Shown here piece by piece: positions 25,681 to 36,327 of a stretch of 64,000 nucleotides of DNA (position 1 is the first letter of the stretch; every line of letters starts with the position of its first letter). The stretch is taken from the NCBI GenBank assembly GCA_030753675.1, contig JASMBU010000001.1:148356-212355 (forward strand), given 5' to 3'. The notes under the pieces are model-generated. The model worked only from the letters and a program-made list of their open reading frames with translations. It was not told the origin of the DNA and searched no databases. Source of the DNA: Methylococcales bacterium (GTDB taxonomy: Bacteria; Pseudomonadota; Gammaproteobacteria; Methylococcales; Methylomonadaceae). The position numbers were made by a program, and so were the translations under genes.

Positions 25681-25744
25681 GGATTGTTAGCAGTAAGGTA
25701 GAGTTTGACCTTTTATTAAGGGGTAACGGTGGTATAGGGCTTCA

Positions 25745-26872
25745 TTAATGAACGAGGTTGAGTAAAATCCCTGCTGCTACTGCTGAGCCAATGACACCCG
25801 CTACATTCGGCCCCATGGCGTGCATGAGTAGATGGTTATGTGGGTTGTTTTCTAGGCCGACTTTGTTGGCCACTCGAGCCGCCATCGGTACAGCGGAAAC
25901 ACCGGCAGCACCAATTAAAGGATTAATCGGTGTTTTACTAAGCGCATTCATGAGTTTTGCCATGAGTACGCCACAGGCTGTACCAATACAAAAAGCGATC
26001 GCACCTAAGGTCAGAATGCCTAATGTTTCGGGCTGAAGGAAAGCGTCGGCATTGAGTTTAGAGCCAACAGCAAGACCCAGAAAAATAGTAACAACATTAA
26101 TCAGTGCATTCTGGCTAGTATCACTGAGCCGGTCAACAACACCACAAGAACTCATAAGATTACCAAAACAGAACATACCAATGAGTGGTGCTGCAGAAGG
26201 CAGTAATAAGGCAGTTAAGAATACGAGCACTAGTGGGAAAATGATTTTCTCTGTTTGGCTGACATGCCGAAGTTGATGCATTTCAATCTTGCGTTCTTTG
26301 TCAGTGGTTAGGGCGCGCATGATTGGAGGTTGGATTAACGGAACTAGTGCCATATAAGAATAGGCGGCAACGGCAATGGCACCGAGTAATTCTGGGGCCA
26401 ATTTGGAGGCCACATAAATTGCCGTAGGCCCATCAGCACCACCGATAATGGCGATGGCCGCAGCATCTTTTAAGGAAAAATCCAAGCCAGGAATAGCATT
26501 GAGTGCTAAGGCGCCAAGAAGCGTTGCAAAAATGCCGAATTGTGCGGCAGCTCCGAGTAGCAGTGTTTTTGGGTTCGCGAGCATTGGGCCAAAGTCAGTC
26601 ATAGCACCCACGCCCATAAAAATAAGTAATGGAAAAACACCAGTTTTAATGCCGCCATATAAGTAGTAAAGAATGCCCCCTGCTTCAGTCATGCCAGAGC
26701 CGGGAATATTGCTTAAGATCGCGCCAAAACCAATGGGGAGCAGAAGGAGCGGTTCGAAGCCTTTTTTAATGGCAAGAAAAATTAGTAAAAAACCAACGGC
26801 AGTCATAATGGCTTGGCCGCTTTCTAAATTATATATTCCGGTGCTTTCCCAGAGTAAAGTTAGGTTTTCCAT
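25745..26872 (-). CDS. oadB: Oxaloacetate decarboxylase beta subunit (sodium pump)
   Basis: This 375-residue protein has about nine membrane segments and the family signatures [17 protein letters not shown] [33 protein letters not shown] and the C-terminal [15 protein letters not shown]. The beta subunit decarboxylates carboxybiotin and drives sodium out of the cell. The conserved aspartate in GGADGPT is the sodium-coordinating residue known from Klebsiella OadB. It is the last gene of oadG-oadA-oadB, 49 bases after oadA. Confidence 0.95.
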   Translation of the reverse strand: MENLTLLWESTGIYNLESGQAIMTAVGFLLIFLAIKKGFEPLLLLPIGFGAILSNIPGSGMTEAGGILYYLYGGIKTGVFPLLIFMGVGAMTDFGPMLANPKTLLLGAAAQFGIFATLLGALALNAIPGLDFSLKDAAAIAIIGGADGPTAIYVASKLAPELLGAIAVAAYSYMALVPLIQPPIMRALTTDKERKIEMHQLRHVSQTEKIIFPLVLVFLTALLLPSAAPLIGMFCFGNLMSSCGVVDRLSDTSQNALINVVTIFLGLAVGSKLNADAFLQPETLGILTLGAIAFCIGTACGVLMAKLMNALSKTPINPLIGAAGVSAVPMAARVANKVGLENNPHNHLLMHAMGPNVAGVIGSAVAAGILLNLVH

Positions 26873-26921
26873 GGTGTGTTTTAAAAAATATTTTTAGCTA
26901 AGGGTGAATGGTTAAGGCACG

Positions 26922-28700
26922 TTACAGGGTTATAAGAATTTGTCCCACGGTTACGGCATCGCCTTCTTTAACGTGAATGGCAGAAACAGTGCCGCCTACA
27001 CGAGTTCGTATTTCCGTCTCCATTTTCATGGCTTCAAGGATAATGGTGGTTTCATTTTCCGAAACAGTAGCGCCGACAGTGGTATTTATTTTGAAAATAT
27101 TGCCCGTCATAGGCGACGTTATGGTTTCTCCTGATGAGGGGGCTGCCGTTTGAGCAAGTTCAGCGTTGGTTGCGGCGGGTTGGATATTGAAATCAGCATC
27201 GCCAGGTCCGACTGCAACGTGGTAGTTCTTACCTTCAACAGTGACGGTGTAAGTTTCGGTTTCAGTTGTTTGTGAGGATGCATTGGCTTTTGCAAAAGCC
27301 AGTGCATCGGGTGCGGCTTCAAAGGCATCTGGGTTGCCGCGGTTTTGGATGAACTTCCAGCCGACCTGAAAAAACAAGCCATCTATTAAGGCATCTTCTT
27401 CAATATTTTTAGCTAGGGTAACTTGGTGTTCTTTGGCCTTGTTTTTAACACCTTCAATGAGCTTATCCATTTCAGGTGATATTTTGTCTGCCGGGCGACA
27501 TGTTATCGGGGCTTCGCCTTTAAGGACGCGTTCTTGTAGGGCTTTATTGACCGGAGCAGGTGTTGCGCCGTACTCACCCTTGAGAACGCCGGCTGATTCT
27601 TTTGTGATGGTTTTGTAGCGTTCGCCAGTAAGAATATTGATGACCGCTTGAGTGCCCACAATTTGTGAGGTGGGTGTGACTAAAGGGATGAAGCCAAGAT
27701 CTTCTCGGACACGAGGTATTTCATCTAAAACAGCATCAAATTTATCTGCGGCACCTTGCTCTTTGAGTTGGCTTTCCATATTGGTTAGCATGCCTCCTGG
27801 AACCTGGCTGACTAGAATGCGGCCATCTACGCCTTTTAGGCTACCCTCAAATTGGGCGTATTTTTTTCGAATATCCCTAAAGTAGGTAGCAATTTCTTCC
27901 AATAAGTTCAAGTCAAGGCCAGTATGAGAGGCTTGATTTTGAAGGCTAGCAACAATGGTTTCGGTTGGGCTATGGCCATAAGTCATGCTTAGCGATGAGA
28001 TAGCCGTATCAACGTTATCAACACCTGCTTCAATAGCTTTAATGTAAGTGCCAACGCTAAGGCCGGTGGTAGCGTGACAGTGAAGGTGGATGGGTATGTC
28101 AACCTGAGCTTTGAGTTTGCTGATTAAGTCATAACCGTCATAAGGGGTGAGTAGCCCTGCCATATCTTTGATGCAAATGGAATGGGCGCCCATGTCTTCA
28201 ATTTGTTTACCTAAATGAACCCATAAATCAATATTATGGGCGGGACTCACGGTATAAGACAGTGTTCCTTGCGCGTGTTTGTCTGTTTCCAAGACGGCGT
28301 TAACTGCACGCTTGATATTACGCATATCGTTCATAGCATCGAAAATTCGGAAAACATCAATGCCATTAATAGCGCAGCGTTCAACAAATTTATCTACGAC
28401 ATCATCTGCGTAGTGGCGATAGCCGAGAATGTTTTGTCCTCGAAATAACATTTGTTGAGGAGTGTTTGGCATGGCTGCCTTTAGTAGGCGTAACCGTTCC
28501 CATGGGTCTTCTCCTAAGTAACGAATACAGGCGTCAAATGTAGCGCCGCCCCACGATTCGATTGACCAGTAACCCACTTGGTCTAGTTTTCCACAAATGG
28601 GTAGCATATCTTCTATGCGCAGACGAGTTGCCAGAATAGATTGATGGGCGTCACGTAGGGCGACTTCGGTTATACCGATGGGTTGATTTGCTATTGCCAT
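26922..28700 (-). CDS. oadA: Oxaloacetate decarboxylase alpha subunit, biotin-containing
   Basis: This 592-residue protein has an N-terminal carboxyltransferase domain (TEVALRDAHQSILATRLR, metal-binding HLHCHATTG), a conserved PYC-like middle domain and a C-terminal biotinyl domain with EAMKMET (biotin on K559). A proline- and alanine-rich linker precedes the biotin domain. The subunit transfers CO2 from oxaloacetate to biotin in the cytosol. It stands between oadG and oadB, which makes oxaloacetate decarboxylase rather than pyruvate carboxylase subunit B the right call. Confidence 0.96.
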   Translation of the reverse strand: MAIANQPIGITEVALRDAHQSILATRLRIEDMLPICGKLDQVGYWSIESWGGATFDACIRYLGEDPWERLRLLKAAMPNTPQQMLFRGQNILGYRHYADDVVDKFVERCAINGIDVFRIFDAMNDMRNIKRAVNAVLETDKHAQGTLSYTVSPAHNIDLWVHLGKQIEDMGAHSICIKDMAGLLTPYDGYDLISKLKAQVDIPIHLHCHATTGLSVGTYIKAIEAGVDNVDTAISSLSMTYGHSPTETIVASLQNQASHTGLDLNLLEEIATYFRDIRKKYAQFEGSLKGVDGRILVSQVPGGMLTNMESQLKEQGAADKFDAVLDEIPRVREDLGFIPLVTPTSQIVGTQAVINILTGERYKTITKESAGVLKGEYGATPAPVNKALQERVLKGEAPITCRPADKISPEMDKLIEGVKNKAKEHQVTLAKNIEEDALIDGLFFQVGWKFIQNRGNPDAFEAAPDALAFAKANASSQTTETETYTVTVEGKNYHVAVGPGDADFNIQPAATNAELAQTAAPSSGETITSPMTGNIFKINTTVGATVSENETTIILEAMKMETEIRTRVGGTVSAIHVKEGDAVTVGQILITL

Positions 28701-28785
28701 GTTCGTTTTCTCTAGTTCTTAACTTGAATTTTGGTTATGTAAAAGGCGGGTGAGGCGCCGACTTGTTTTTGCAGAAGGGTTTAAA

Positions 28786-29010
28786 TTATTTTCTTCGGTA
28801 GCGGTTTACAGCAAGGGTAATCGCAGCCACAATATTACTATCAATTTCCTGAGCGAGTGTTTTTTGTATGGTGTCTTTTGGGGGTGATGGGAATTGTTGT
28901 ACACAAAAAGACATGATAGAAATACTGAAAATAAGTAATAGTAAGAATAGGAATACAATGGTCATGCCAAGACCCATTAATTCCAACCCTAAGTATATGT
29001 TATTGCTCAT
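28786..29010 (-). CDS. oadG: Oxaloacetate decarboxylase gamma subunit
   Basis: This 74-residue protein has one N-terminal membrane helix (IVFLFLLLLIFSISIMSF) preceded by LGLELMGLGMTI, and a C-terminal cytosolic tail IVAAITLAVNRYRRK. The start and tail are typical of OadG, which holds the alpha and beta subunits together. It is the first gene of the operon, 85 bases before oadA. The usual C-terminal histidines that bind zinc are not evident, so the metal role may differ. Confidence 0.9.
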   Translation of the reverse strand: MSNNIYLGLELMGLGMTIVFLFLLLLIFSISIMSFCVQQFPSPPKDTIQKTLAQEIDSNIVAAITLAVNRYRRK

Positions 29011-29227
29011 TGGTGCTATTTCATTCGTTTTTTTGGATTTTAGTAAGCTACTATTATAACATTTTTGAAATATAGATGAATTGTATTTACGCTGCGTTAT
29101 TGTACAGAATAACTTATCTAATTGAATAGGTTAGGGTGATTTTTTTGTGAGTTATGATGAGTTAAAAGAAGTCGGTAATGTTTGTTAATTGCCAATTAAG
29201 CTAAAGTAAAAAAGAATAGAGAGAGAT

Positions 29228-29632
29228 ATGACTAAAAAACAAGTCAATGAAAAGGAATGGAAAGAGCGGCTAACACCTGAGCAATATGCGGTTTGTCGTG
29301 AAAAAGATACGGAGGCGCCTTTTGTGGGTGGCTATACTAATTGCCATGATAAAGGCATCTATCATTGTGTTTGTTGCGATCAGCCTTTATTCGATTCGGT
29401 GACAAAATTTGATTCAGGATCAGGGTGGCCCAGTTTCTGGGATGTTTTGAGTGCTGAAAAGGTTTGCCATATTGATGATACGAATCACGGTATGCGACGG
29501 GTAGAAATTACTTGTCAGCATTGTGATGCGCATTTAGGGCATGTTTTTGAAGATGGCCCGAAACCCACCGGGTTACGGTATTGCGTTAATTCAATTTCAC
29601 TGCGATTGGAGAAAGCTGATGAGTCAGACTGA
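29228..29632 (+). CDS. msrB: Peptide-methionine (R)-S-oxide reductase
   Basis: This 134-residue enzyme repairs R-methionine sulfoxide in proteins. Zinc cysteine pairs are CVCC and CQHC, FDSGSGWPSFW holds the substrate pocket, HLGHVFEDGP and RYCVNSISL supply the catalytic cysteine in the last motif. Length is normal for a single-domain MsrB. A GAGAGAG site precedes the ATG. Its end overlaps the start of apeB by 14 bases, implying translational coupling. Confidence 0.96.
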   Translation: MTKKQVNEKEWKERLTPEQYAVCREKDTEAPFVGGYTNCHDKGIYHCVCCDQPLFDSVTKFDSGSGWPSFWDVLSAEKVCHIDDTNHGMRRVEITCQHCDAHLGHVFEDGPKPTGLRYCVNSISLRLEKADESD

Positions 29633-30929
29633 TTTTTACCGCGAACAAGCAGAAGATTTACTGGCTTTTATTGATGCTTCGCCCAGTCCTTGGCATGTAG
29701 TTGGAACGATTAAGCAGCAATTGGATGCGCATGGTTTTGTCCCGTTAGATGAGCAGTCAGAATGGGCCTTGTTGGGGGAGGGGCGATACTATGTGGTCAG
29801 GGGTGGATCTTCAATAATTGCCTTTATAGTGGGTGGTAAGCCTTTGGTTGAAACAGGCTTTAAAATTATTGGCGCTCATACTGATTCGCCGGGATTACGT
29901 GTTAAACCCAATGCGAGTTATGCCGAGGGGGGGTTATTGCGCGTTGGCGTTGAAGTGTATGGAAGCCCGATTTTAGCCACGTACACAGATCGAGACTTAA
30001 GTTTAGCCGGTTCGGTGAGCTATAAGGATGATCGTGGTGCTGTAAATAATAAGACGATTCTTTTTGATAAGCCGTTATTGAGGTTGCCTAATTTGGCTAT
30101 TCATATGAATAATAAAGTCAATGAAGAAGGGTTGAAGCTTGATAAGCAAACGGATTTGCCTTTGGTGTTGGCAGCGGTTGAAAATGAATTACTGGAGCCT
30201 GTTCAGTTTAAGGCGTTGATTGCTAATCAATTAAAGTTAGATGGTTCTGCTATTTTGTCCTGGGAATTGTGTAGTTATGACACTCAAAAAGGTGTGTTGT
30301 GGGGCTTGAATGATGAGTTTATTGCCAGTTCGCAACTGGATAACCTGGCTTCCTGTCATGCGGCGGTAAAAGCATTTTTAGAGGATGGAGCCGCGGCATC
30401 ACCAGCCACACAAGTGTGCGCATTTTTTGATCATGAAGAGATTGGTAGTGAGAGTAGCAAGGGGGCGTCGGGGAGTTTTCTGCCGGATGTCTTGATGCGA
30501 ATTAGTGCGCTGATGTTGCCCGGTACAGAAAGTTACTTTCAGGCTTTAAGCCAAAGTTTTATGATGAGTGTGGATATGGCCCATGCATATCAGCCTAGTT
30601 TCTCATGGGCTTATGAGCCTAAACATCGTGTAATGGTCAATAAGGGGCTAGTCATAAAGGTGAATGCTAACCAGCGCTACGCCACAGATAATATAGCTGA
30701 AGCGATGTGTATTGATTGGTGTCAGCAGGCGGGTGTCTCTGTGCAGAAATATTCACACCGGACCAATTTGGGGTGTGGTAGCACGATCGGTCCGATCGTT
30801 TCAGCCAAGTTGGGCATACGCTCAGTTGATTTAGGAAATCCGATGTGGGCTATGCATAGCTTGCGAGAAAGTGCTGGCGTTAAAGATCATGGGGACATGA
30901 TTAAGTTGATGCGGCAATTTTTGAAATAG
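29619..30929 (+). CDS. apeB: M18-family aminopeptidase
   Basis: This 436-residue metallopeptidase has the M18 motifs GAHTDSPGLRVKP (metal His/Asp), FFDHEEIGSESSKGA with the catalytic and metal-binding glutamates, and SVDMAHAYQP. M18 enzymes remove N-terminal residues, preferring acidic or neutral ones, in the cytosol. The start MSQTDFYREQ at 29619 overlaps the end of msrB; the frame opens upstream inside msrB but the homologous region begins here. A strong terminator follows. Confidence 0.93.
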   Translation: MSQTDFYREQAEDLLAFIDASPSPWHVVGTIKQQLDAHGFVPLDEQSEWALLGEGRYYVVRGGSSIIAFIVGGKPLVETGFKIIGAHTDSPGLRVKPNASYAEGGLLRVGVEVYGSPILATYTDRDLSLAGSVSYKDDRGAVNNKTILFDKPLLRLPNLAIHMNNKVNEEGLKLDKQTDLPLVLAAVENELLEPVQFKALIANQLKLDGSAILSWELCSYDTQKGVLWGLNDEFIASSQLDNLASCHAAVKAFLEDGAAASPATQVCAFFDHEEIGSESSKGASGSFLPDVLMRISALMLPGTESYFQALSQSFMMSVDMAHAYQPSFSWAYEPKHRVMVNKGLVIKVNANQRYATDNIAEAMCIDWCQQAGVSVQKYSHRTNLGCGSTIGPIVSAKLGIRSVDLGNPMWAMHSLRESAGVKDHGDMIKLMRQFLK

Positions 30930-30979
30930 TAGCCGTAATCTATCGTGATTAACGCAAGATTGACGGCTAATAATTTTTT
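30930..30979 (+). terminator. Rho-independent terminator after apeB
   Basis: TAGCCGT-AATCT (30930-30941) pairs with AGATT-G-ACGGCTA (30957-30969), a 12-pair stem with one bulged base, followed by AATTTTTT. It ends msrB-apeB; the convergent purD ends 10 bases beyond and could use it weakly. Confidence 0.88.
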
Positions 30980-30988
30980 GTGGGCAGA

Positions 30989-32269
30989 TCAATTCTCGGT
31001 GAGTGCCTTAAAACCAATATCGGTTCGAAAATACATTTGGTCCCACTCTATTGTGCTTACCAGTTGGTAGGCCTTACTTTGGGCTTCGGTAAGAGAGTCG
31101 CCTAAAGCGCAGGCACAAAGTACACGACCGCCTGCGGTGAGAGTCTGGTTATTTTCTAGGTGTGTCCCGGCGTGGAAAACTTTCTGCTCCGGCGTAGTGG
31201 GTGAGTCAAGACCCTTAATAATATGGCCTTTTTTGTAGTTATCGGGATAGCCTCCTGCAGCAAGTACAACGCCTAAAGCGGGTCGACTGTCCCATACGGT
31301 TGTTTGGGTGTGTAGTTGATGGTCCAGAGCGGCTAAGCACAGTTTAACTAAATCACTTTGTAAGCGCATCATAATAGGCTGGGTTTCTGGGTCACCAAAA
31401 CGGCAATTATATTCCAGTACTTTTAGGGTGCCGTTTGGATTAATCATTAAGCCAGCGTAGAGGAAGCCGGTGTAGGGCATGCCGTCAGCAATCATGCCGT
31501 CTAAAGTAGGTTGGATGACTTCATCGAGAACCCGTTGGTGTAACTCGGGTGTGACTAAAGGTGCAGGCGAGTAAGCGCCCATGCCGCCCGTGTTTGGCCC
31601 TAGATCACCATTGTTAAGGGCTTTGTGGTCTTGAGAAGTGGCCATAGGGAGGGCCGTTTTCCCATCAGCGATAACGATAAAGCTAGCCTCTTCGCCGTAT
31701 AAAAATTCTTCAACAACAACGCGATGACCGGCTTCGCCAAAGGCGTTACCGGCTAACATATCTTGAACGGCGGCAATAGCTTCTGCTTCAGTTTGAGCGA
31801 CAATAACGCCTTTTCCAGCGGCGAGTCCATCGGCTTTAACCACAATAGGCGCGCCTTTTTCTTGAATATATTGGATGGCCGAATCTGTTTCGGTGAAGGT
31901 TTGGTATTCGGCCGTAGGTATCTTGTGGCGAGCCATAAAGTTTTTGCAAAAGGTTTTAGAGCCTTCTAATTGAGCTGCTATTGCACGAGGACCAAAACAG
32001 TTTAATCCTACTGCTTGAAAGCGGTCCACAATACCAGCAACCAGAGGAACTTCTGGGCCAATAATAGTGAGGGCAATGTTTTTGTCTTGCGCGAAGATGA
32101 TTAGGGCGTCAATATTTGTTGCATCAATGGGTACATTTTCTATGCCGGGCTCTAGGGCAGTGCCTGCGTTTCCAGGGGCAACATAAATGGTTTTGGCTTG
32201 TTCTGATTGACGGGTCTTCCAAGCTAAAGCATGTTCGCGACCGCCGCCACCTACAATTAAAATATTCAT
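30989..32269 (-). CDS. purD: Phosphoribosylamine-glycine ligase (GAR synthetase)
   Basis: This 426-residue ATP-grasp ligase catalyses step two of purine synthesis, joining phosphoribosylamine and glycine. It shows the N-terminal ILIVGGGGREHALAWK, the ATP loop VVKADGLAAGKGVIVA, ENVGPNTGGMGAYSPA-like GDLGPNTGGMGAYSPAP and NCRFGDPETQ. It is 32 bases downstream of purH on the same strand, the usual purHD pair. Length is normal. Confidence 0.97.
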   Translation of the reverse strand: MNILIVGGGGREHALAWKTRQSEQAKTIYVAPGNAGTALEPGIENVPIDATNIDALIIFAQDKNIALTIIGPEVPLVAGIVDRFQAVGLNCFGPRAIAAQLEGSKTFCKNFMARHKIPTAEYQTFTETDSAIQYIQEKGAPIVVKADGLAAGKGVIVAQTEAEAIAAVQDMLAGNAFGEAGHRVVVEEFLYGEEASFIVIADGKTALPMATSQDHKALNNGDLGPNTGGMGAYSPAPLVTPELHQRVLDEVIQPTLDGMIADGMPYTGFLYAGLMINPNGTLKVLEYNCRFGDPETQPIMMRLQSDLVKLCLAALDHQLHTQTTVWDSRPALGVVLAAGGYPDNYKKGHIIKGLDSPTTPEQKVFHAGTHLENNQTLTAGGRVLCACALGDSLTEAQSKAYQLVSTIEWDQMYFRTDIGFKALTEN

Positions 32270-32301
32270 GAGTAAAGTTTTATCTATGGGTAATGAGTGC
32301 G

Positions 32302-33861
32302 TTAGTGTCGGAAATGTCGCATAGCAGTAAAGGCCATGGTCATGTTATGTTCATTGGCAGCAGTTATAATTTCTTCGTCCCGAATGGAGCCGCCAGGTTG
32401 AATGACTGAAGTAATACCCGCTTGAGCTGCTGAATCAATACCGTCTCTAAAGGGGAAGAAGGCATCAGAAGCCATGGCTGACCCAGCTACTTCTAGGTTT
32501 TCATCGGCCGCTTTAATACCGGCAATACGTGCGGAATATACTCGACTCATTTGCCCAGCGCCTACGCCAATGGTTTGTTGGTTTTTGGCATAAACGATAG
32601 CGTTAGATTTAACAAATTTAGCGACATTCCACGCAAAAATCATATCATTAAGTTCTTCTGGAGTGGGGTGGCGTTTGCTGACAATGGTGATGTCATTGGC
32701 TGTAATTTGGCCGATATCATTATCCTGAACAAGTAGCCCATTGGTGATTCGTTTAAAATCATAGCTAGGCGTTCTTTCAGGTGGCCAAGTGCCTGTTTCC
32801 ATGACGCGAATATTAGGCTTGGACTGTAGTATTGTACGGGCATCGCTCGTAATGGAAGGGGCAATAAGAACTTCGACGAATTGACGGTCGATGATTGCTT
32901 GTGCTGTGAGTCCGTCAAGGGGTTGATTAAAGGCAATGATCCCGCCAAATGCGGAAGTAGGGTCTGTTTGGTAGGCGCGATTGTAACTTTCAAGCAAATT
33001 ATCTGTGGAGGCTACGCCACAAGGATTGGCATGTTTGACAATAACGCAGGTGGGCGCACCGGAAAAAGACTTAACGCATTCTAGGGCAGCATCCGCATCG
33101 GCAATGTTGTTATAAGATAAGGCTTTTCCTTGCAATTGTTGGGCGGCGGCTAGGGTGCCTGCCACTGGATCAGCTTCACAATAAAAAGCGGCATTTTGGT
33201 GAGGGTTTTCACCGTAACGCATAATTTGTGACTGTTGAAATTGTAGATTTAGATTTTCCGGGAAAGGGTTGTCGTCAATTTTATTCAAGTAGCCTGCTAT
33301 GGCAGTATCATAATGTGCTGTATGTTCAAAGCTTTTTCGTGCTAGTTTGAAACGGCTTTTTTGTGATAGAGCGCCCTGGTTGGCGGTGAGTTCATCAATG
33401 GTGTTTTGATAGTCGCTTGGGTCCACGATCACTGAAATGCTGGCATGATTTTTAGCGGCGGCGCGAATCATGGTCGGGCCGCCAATATCTATATTTTCGA
33501 TGGCGGTTTCAAAAGAACAATCTGGTTTTGCAATGGTTTGTTGAAAGGGGTATAGATTGACTACAACCATATCAATAGGAAGAATGCCGTGTTCTGCCAT
33601 AACGCTGTCATCAATGCCACGGCGCCCTAATATGCCACCATGAACTTTTGGGTGTAATGTCTTGACGCGCCCCGACATCATTTCAGGGAAACCCGTGTAG
33701 TCGGAGACTTCTGTGACAGGGATACGATGCTCGGCCAATTTCTGGGCAGTGCCGCCGGTGCTGAGTATTTCAATACCAAGGTCATGTAGATGGCGTGCAA
33801 AATCAATAATGCCGGTTTTATCTGAGACGCTGATGAGCGCGCGGCTTATTTTAAGGTCCAT
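32302..33861 (-). CDS. purH: Bifunctional AICAR transformylase / IMP cyclohydrolase
   Basis: This 519-residue enzyme performs the last two steps of IMP synthesis. The N-terminal MGS-like cyclohydrolase domain has [11 protein letters not shown] and [16 protein letters not shown]. The transformylase domain has [10 protein letters not shown] (catalytic Lys-His pair), [20 protein letters not shown] and [10 protein letters not shown]. The order dusB-fis-purH-purD on one strand is common in gammaproteobacteria. A 32-base gap separates it from fis. Confidence 0.97.
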   Translation of the reverse strand: MDLKISRALISVSDKTGIIDFARHLHDLGIEILSTGGTAQKLAEHRIPVTEVSDYTGFPEMMSGRVKTLHPKVHGGILGRRGIDDSVMAEHGILPIDMVVVNLYPFQQTIAKPDCSFETAIENIDIGGPTMIRAAAKNHASISVIVDPSDYQNTIDELTANQGALSQKSRFKLARKSFEHTAHYDTAIAGYLNKIDDNPFPENLNLQFQQSQIMRYGENPHQNAAFYCEADPVAGTLAAAQQLQGKALSYNNIADADAALECVKSFSGAPTCVIVKHANPCGVASTDNLLESYNRAYQTDPTSAFGGIIAFNQPLDGLTAQAIIDRQFVEVLIAPSITSDARTILQSKPNIRVMETGTWPPERTPSYDFKRITNGLLVQDNDIGQITANDITIVSKRHPTPEELNDMIFAWNVAKFVKSNAIVYAKNQQTIGVGAGQMSRVYSARIAGIKAADENLEVAGSAMASDAFFPFRDGIDSAAQAGITSVIQPGGSIRDEEIITAANEHNMTMAFTAMRHFRH

Positions 33862-33893
33862 AATATAGTTTTAGGTTCAGTTAATGGTAAGGG

Positions 33894-34148
33894 TTAAGAG
33901 ATACGGTATTGAGCGATTTTTTTTCTTAAAGTACTGCGGCTTATGCCCAGCATCTTAGCGGCTTTAGATTGGTTGTGGCCAACTTTCTCTAAGGTCACTT
34001 CAATCATGGGCTTTTCAACTTCTCGGATAACAAGAGCGTAAAGATCATCGCTTTCAGAGTCGCTTAGGCGCTCAAGATAGTCCATGACAGCCGCTTTGAC
34101 ATGTGAGGCTAAAGGTGTTGTTTTAGGGTGAGTGTTTTTATTGGTCAT
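33894..34148 (-). CDS. fis: DNA-binding protein Fis
   Basis: This 84-residue nucleoid protein ends with the Fis helix-turn-helix GHNQSKAAKMLGISRSTLRK. The N-terminal beta hairpin region is shorter than in E. coli Fis (98 residues), as in Pseudomonas-type Fis. It bends DNA and controls rRNA and metabolic promoters. The start overlaps the dusB stop (ATGA), the conserved dusB-fis coupling. Confidence 0.95.
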   Translation of the reverse strand: MTNKNTHPKTTPLASHVKAAVMDYLERLSDSESDDLYALVIREVEKPMIEVTLEKVGHNQSKAAKMLGISRSTLRKKIAQYRIS

Positions 34149-35122
34149 GATTGTTCGTTAAATAATTTAAATGCATTATTAACCCAATGTAATTGTTCTA
34201 TCGGAATGTGAGCTTGATTAATTTTATGTTTCAATGCGCTTGGAATGAGTCCTATAGAATTGAAATACCAGTTGATATGTTTGCGCGCTATTCGAACTCC
34301 CATTTTATCACCGTAGAAACGGTAGAGTGATTCCAAGTGGTGTTGTAAGGTAATTTGTTTTTTTGCCAAAGGAATGGGGGCTAGAAGTTCACCGTGATTC
34401 AGGTAATGATTTATTTCTGTGAATATCCACGGGCGTCCTTGTGCTGCCCGACCAATCATGATCGCATCAGCTTGGGTATAGTCTAATACGGCTTTAGCTT
34501 TTTGGACACTATTAATGTCGCCGTTAGCAATAATGGGGATGAGACTTTGTGATTTAATTTTTTTAATAGTGTCGTATTCAGCATTACCGGAAAATCGGCA
34601 CGCACGAGTTCTGCCATGAATGGTGAGCGCGGCAATGCCTGATTCATGAGCAATTTTGGATATTTTAAGTGCGTTTCGGTTTTCAATATCCCAGCCTGTT
34701 CTTATTTTTAGTGTAACGGGTAAGTCAACAGCGTTAACAACGGCATCAAGAATTTTGCCGACCAGAGATTCATTTCTTAATAATGCTGACCCGGCCGCTA
34801 CGGCGCATACTTTTTTAGCCGGACAGCCCATGTTGATATCAATAATTTGCGCGCCTTGGTCGGCATTGTAATAGGCTGCAGCAGCCATTTGTTCAGGGTC
34901 GGTACCTAGGATTTGAACCACGCGTGGTTCTGTTTCTCCTCTGTGGTTGCTTTTTAATTGGGTACGGTAGTGGTTTCGTAGGTTGGGATTGGATGAAACC
35001 ATTTCTGAAACAGTTAGGCCGGCACCAAAATTCTTGCAGAGTTGCCTAAACGGGCGATCTGTCACCCCAGCCATGGGAGCTAAGAAAAGATTGTTTTTTA
35101 AGTGGATGGAGCCAATTAGCAT
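34145..35122 (-). CDS. dusB: tRNA-dihydrouridine synthase B
   Basis: This 325-residue FMN enzyme reduces uridine to dihydrouridine in the tRNA D-loop. Motifs are LAPMAGVTDRPFR, MGCPAKKV with the catalytic cysteine, TLKIRTGWD, TIHGRTRACRFSG and the FMN phosphate site ANGDIN and MIGRAAQGRPWIF. It is the first gene of dusB-fis-purH-purD. The segment after CPAKKV reads CAVAAGSALL where most DusB proteins have NRKLAGSALL, a modest local difference. Confidence 0.95.
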   Translation of the reverse strand: MLIGSIHLKNNLFLAPMAGVTDRPFRQLCKNFGAGLTVSEMVSSNPNLRNHYRTQLKSNHRGETEPRVVQILGTDPEQMAAAAYYNADQGAQIIDINMGCPAKKVCAVAAGSALLRNESLVGKILDAVVNAVDLPVTLKIRTGWDIENRNALKISKIAHESGIAALTIHGRTRACRFSGNAEYDTIKKIKSQSLIPIIANGDINSVQKAKAVLDYTQADAIMIGRAAQGRPWIFTEINHYLNHGELLAPIPLAKKQITLQHHLESLYRFYGDKMGVRIARKHINWYFNSIGLIPSALKHKINQAHIPIEQLHWVNNAFKLFNEQS

Positions 35123-35379
35123 AATAAAACCTAAATTTTAGAAGAAAATTATACTGTTAATCAGTACGTATTAGTAGTTTGAGCGCTAAAGAGGCGAAAA
35201 TATATACGGTTTTAGCGAGTGGGTCGAGATGGAGTAAAGTCATTAAAATGCAGTAATGTACGAATGTTTGCTGCTAAAAACATTAATATAGACAAATGTT
35301 GCTAATTTAGGCAAAATGAATTATTGGGCGTGGTTTGCTTTGAACTTAAATAAACAATAGAGGGTGTGGGTAGGGTTAA

Positions 35380-35823
35380 ATGGCACAGATAACCGTAATT
35401 AATGGACCTAATCTTAATCTTCTAGGGACTCGAGAACCTGAGCTGTATGGTCATGCTTCGCTTGCCAATATTCATAGCAATTTAGAGCTATCAGCAACGC
35501 AATTAGGGCATGGGATCAACTTCTATCAAAGTAATGCAGAACACGAAATTGTTGAATTAATTCATCAAGCAGGTTCTGACGGTGTTGATATGTTGATTAT
35601 TAATCCGGCTGCCTTTACACATACCAGCGTGGCAATTCGTGATGCTATGTTAGGTGTCAGAATTCCTTTTATTGAGGTTCATTTGTCTAATGTGTATGCT
35701 CGGGAAGCTTTTAGAAAACACTCTTATTTATCAGATATAGCCGAGGGGGTTATTTCTGGGTTTGGCGAAAATAGCTACTATATGGCTTTAACGGCCGCAC
35801 ATCAAATTCTACTCGCGAGATAA
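35380..35823 (+). CDS. aroQ: Type II 3-dehydroquinate dehydratase
   Basis: This 147-residue enzyme catalyses the third step of the shikimate pathway. It shows [17 protein letters not shown] with the catalytic tyrosine nearby, [32 protein letters not shown] with the catalytic histidine, and EVHLSN. It is 4 bases from accB, the common aroQ-accB-accC order. Divergent from dusB across 257 bases that must hold both promoters. Confidence 0.97.
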   Translation: MAQITVINGPNLNLLGTREPELYGHASLANIHSNLELSATQLGHGINFYQSNAEHEIVELIHQAGSDGVDMLIINPAAFTHTSVAIRDAMLGVRIPFIEVHLSNVYAREAFRKHSYLSDIAEGVISGFGENSYYMALTAAHQILLAR

Positions 35824-35827
35824 GATC

Positions 35828-36283
35828 ATGGATATTAGAAAAATAAAAAAATTAATTGAAATCATTGAAGAATCTGGCATTGCTGAATTTGAAATTACTG
35901 AAGGTGAAGAATCAGTTCGGATCAGTAAGTATTCGACTAATGCTGTTGTGCCAGCAGCACTACCCATAGCTCCTGCTGTGATAGCATCGCCCCCTGTGGC
36001 AGCGGCAGTCAGTGAGGGACAACAAGAATCAGCAGCTGAAGAATATGTGGGTCATGTTGTAAACTCTCCAATGGTAGGTACTTTTTATGCATCTGCATCA
36101 CCCGGCTCAAAGGTCTTTGTTGGGGTGGGTCAGACTGTTAATGTAGGGGATACGCTGTGTATCATCGAAGCGATGAAGATTTTAAATCAAATCGAAGCGG
36201 AAACCAGTGGCACAGTTACCAAAATTTTGGTTGAAAATGCGCAAGCCGTTGAATATGGGCAGCCACTTTTTGTAATTGAGTAA
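35828..36283 (+). CDS. accB: Biotin carboxyl carrier protein of acetyl-CoA carboxylase
   Basis: This 151-residue protein has an N-terminal helical region ([20 protein letters not shown]), an alanine/proline-rich linker (~45-75) and a biotinyl domain with [11 protein letters not shown]117 is the biotin site. The [14 protein letters not shown] thumb is conserved. It carries CO2 between AccC and the carboxyltransferase in fatty-acid synthesis. Confidence 0.97.
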   Translation: MDIRKIKKLIEIIEESGIAEFEITEGEESVRISKYSTNAVVPAALPIAPAVIASPPVAAAVSEGQQESAAEEYVGHVVNSPMVGTFYASASPGSKVFVGVGQTVNVGDTLCIIEAMKILNQIEAETSGTVTKILVENAQAVEYGQPLFVIE

Positions 36284-36327
36284 CTGAAGCGCTTTACTAA
36301 CCAACCGAATTTAAATAGATAAAAACA

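Noticed and set aside
25758..26897. Plus-strand frames across oadB
   Set aside because: Antisense to oadB, whose membrane motifs are unmistakable.
29011..29227. Riboswitch or small RNA ahead of msrB
   Set aside because: The 217-base gap is A+T-rich with no conserved RNA core or terminator that I could recognise; it probably holds the divergent promoters.
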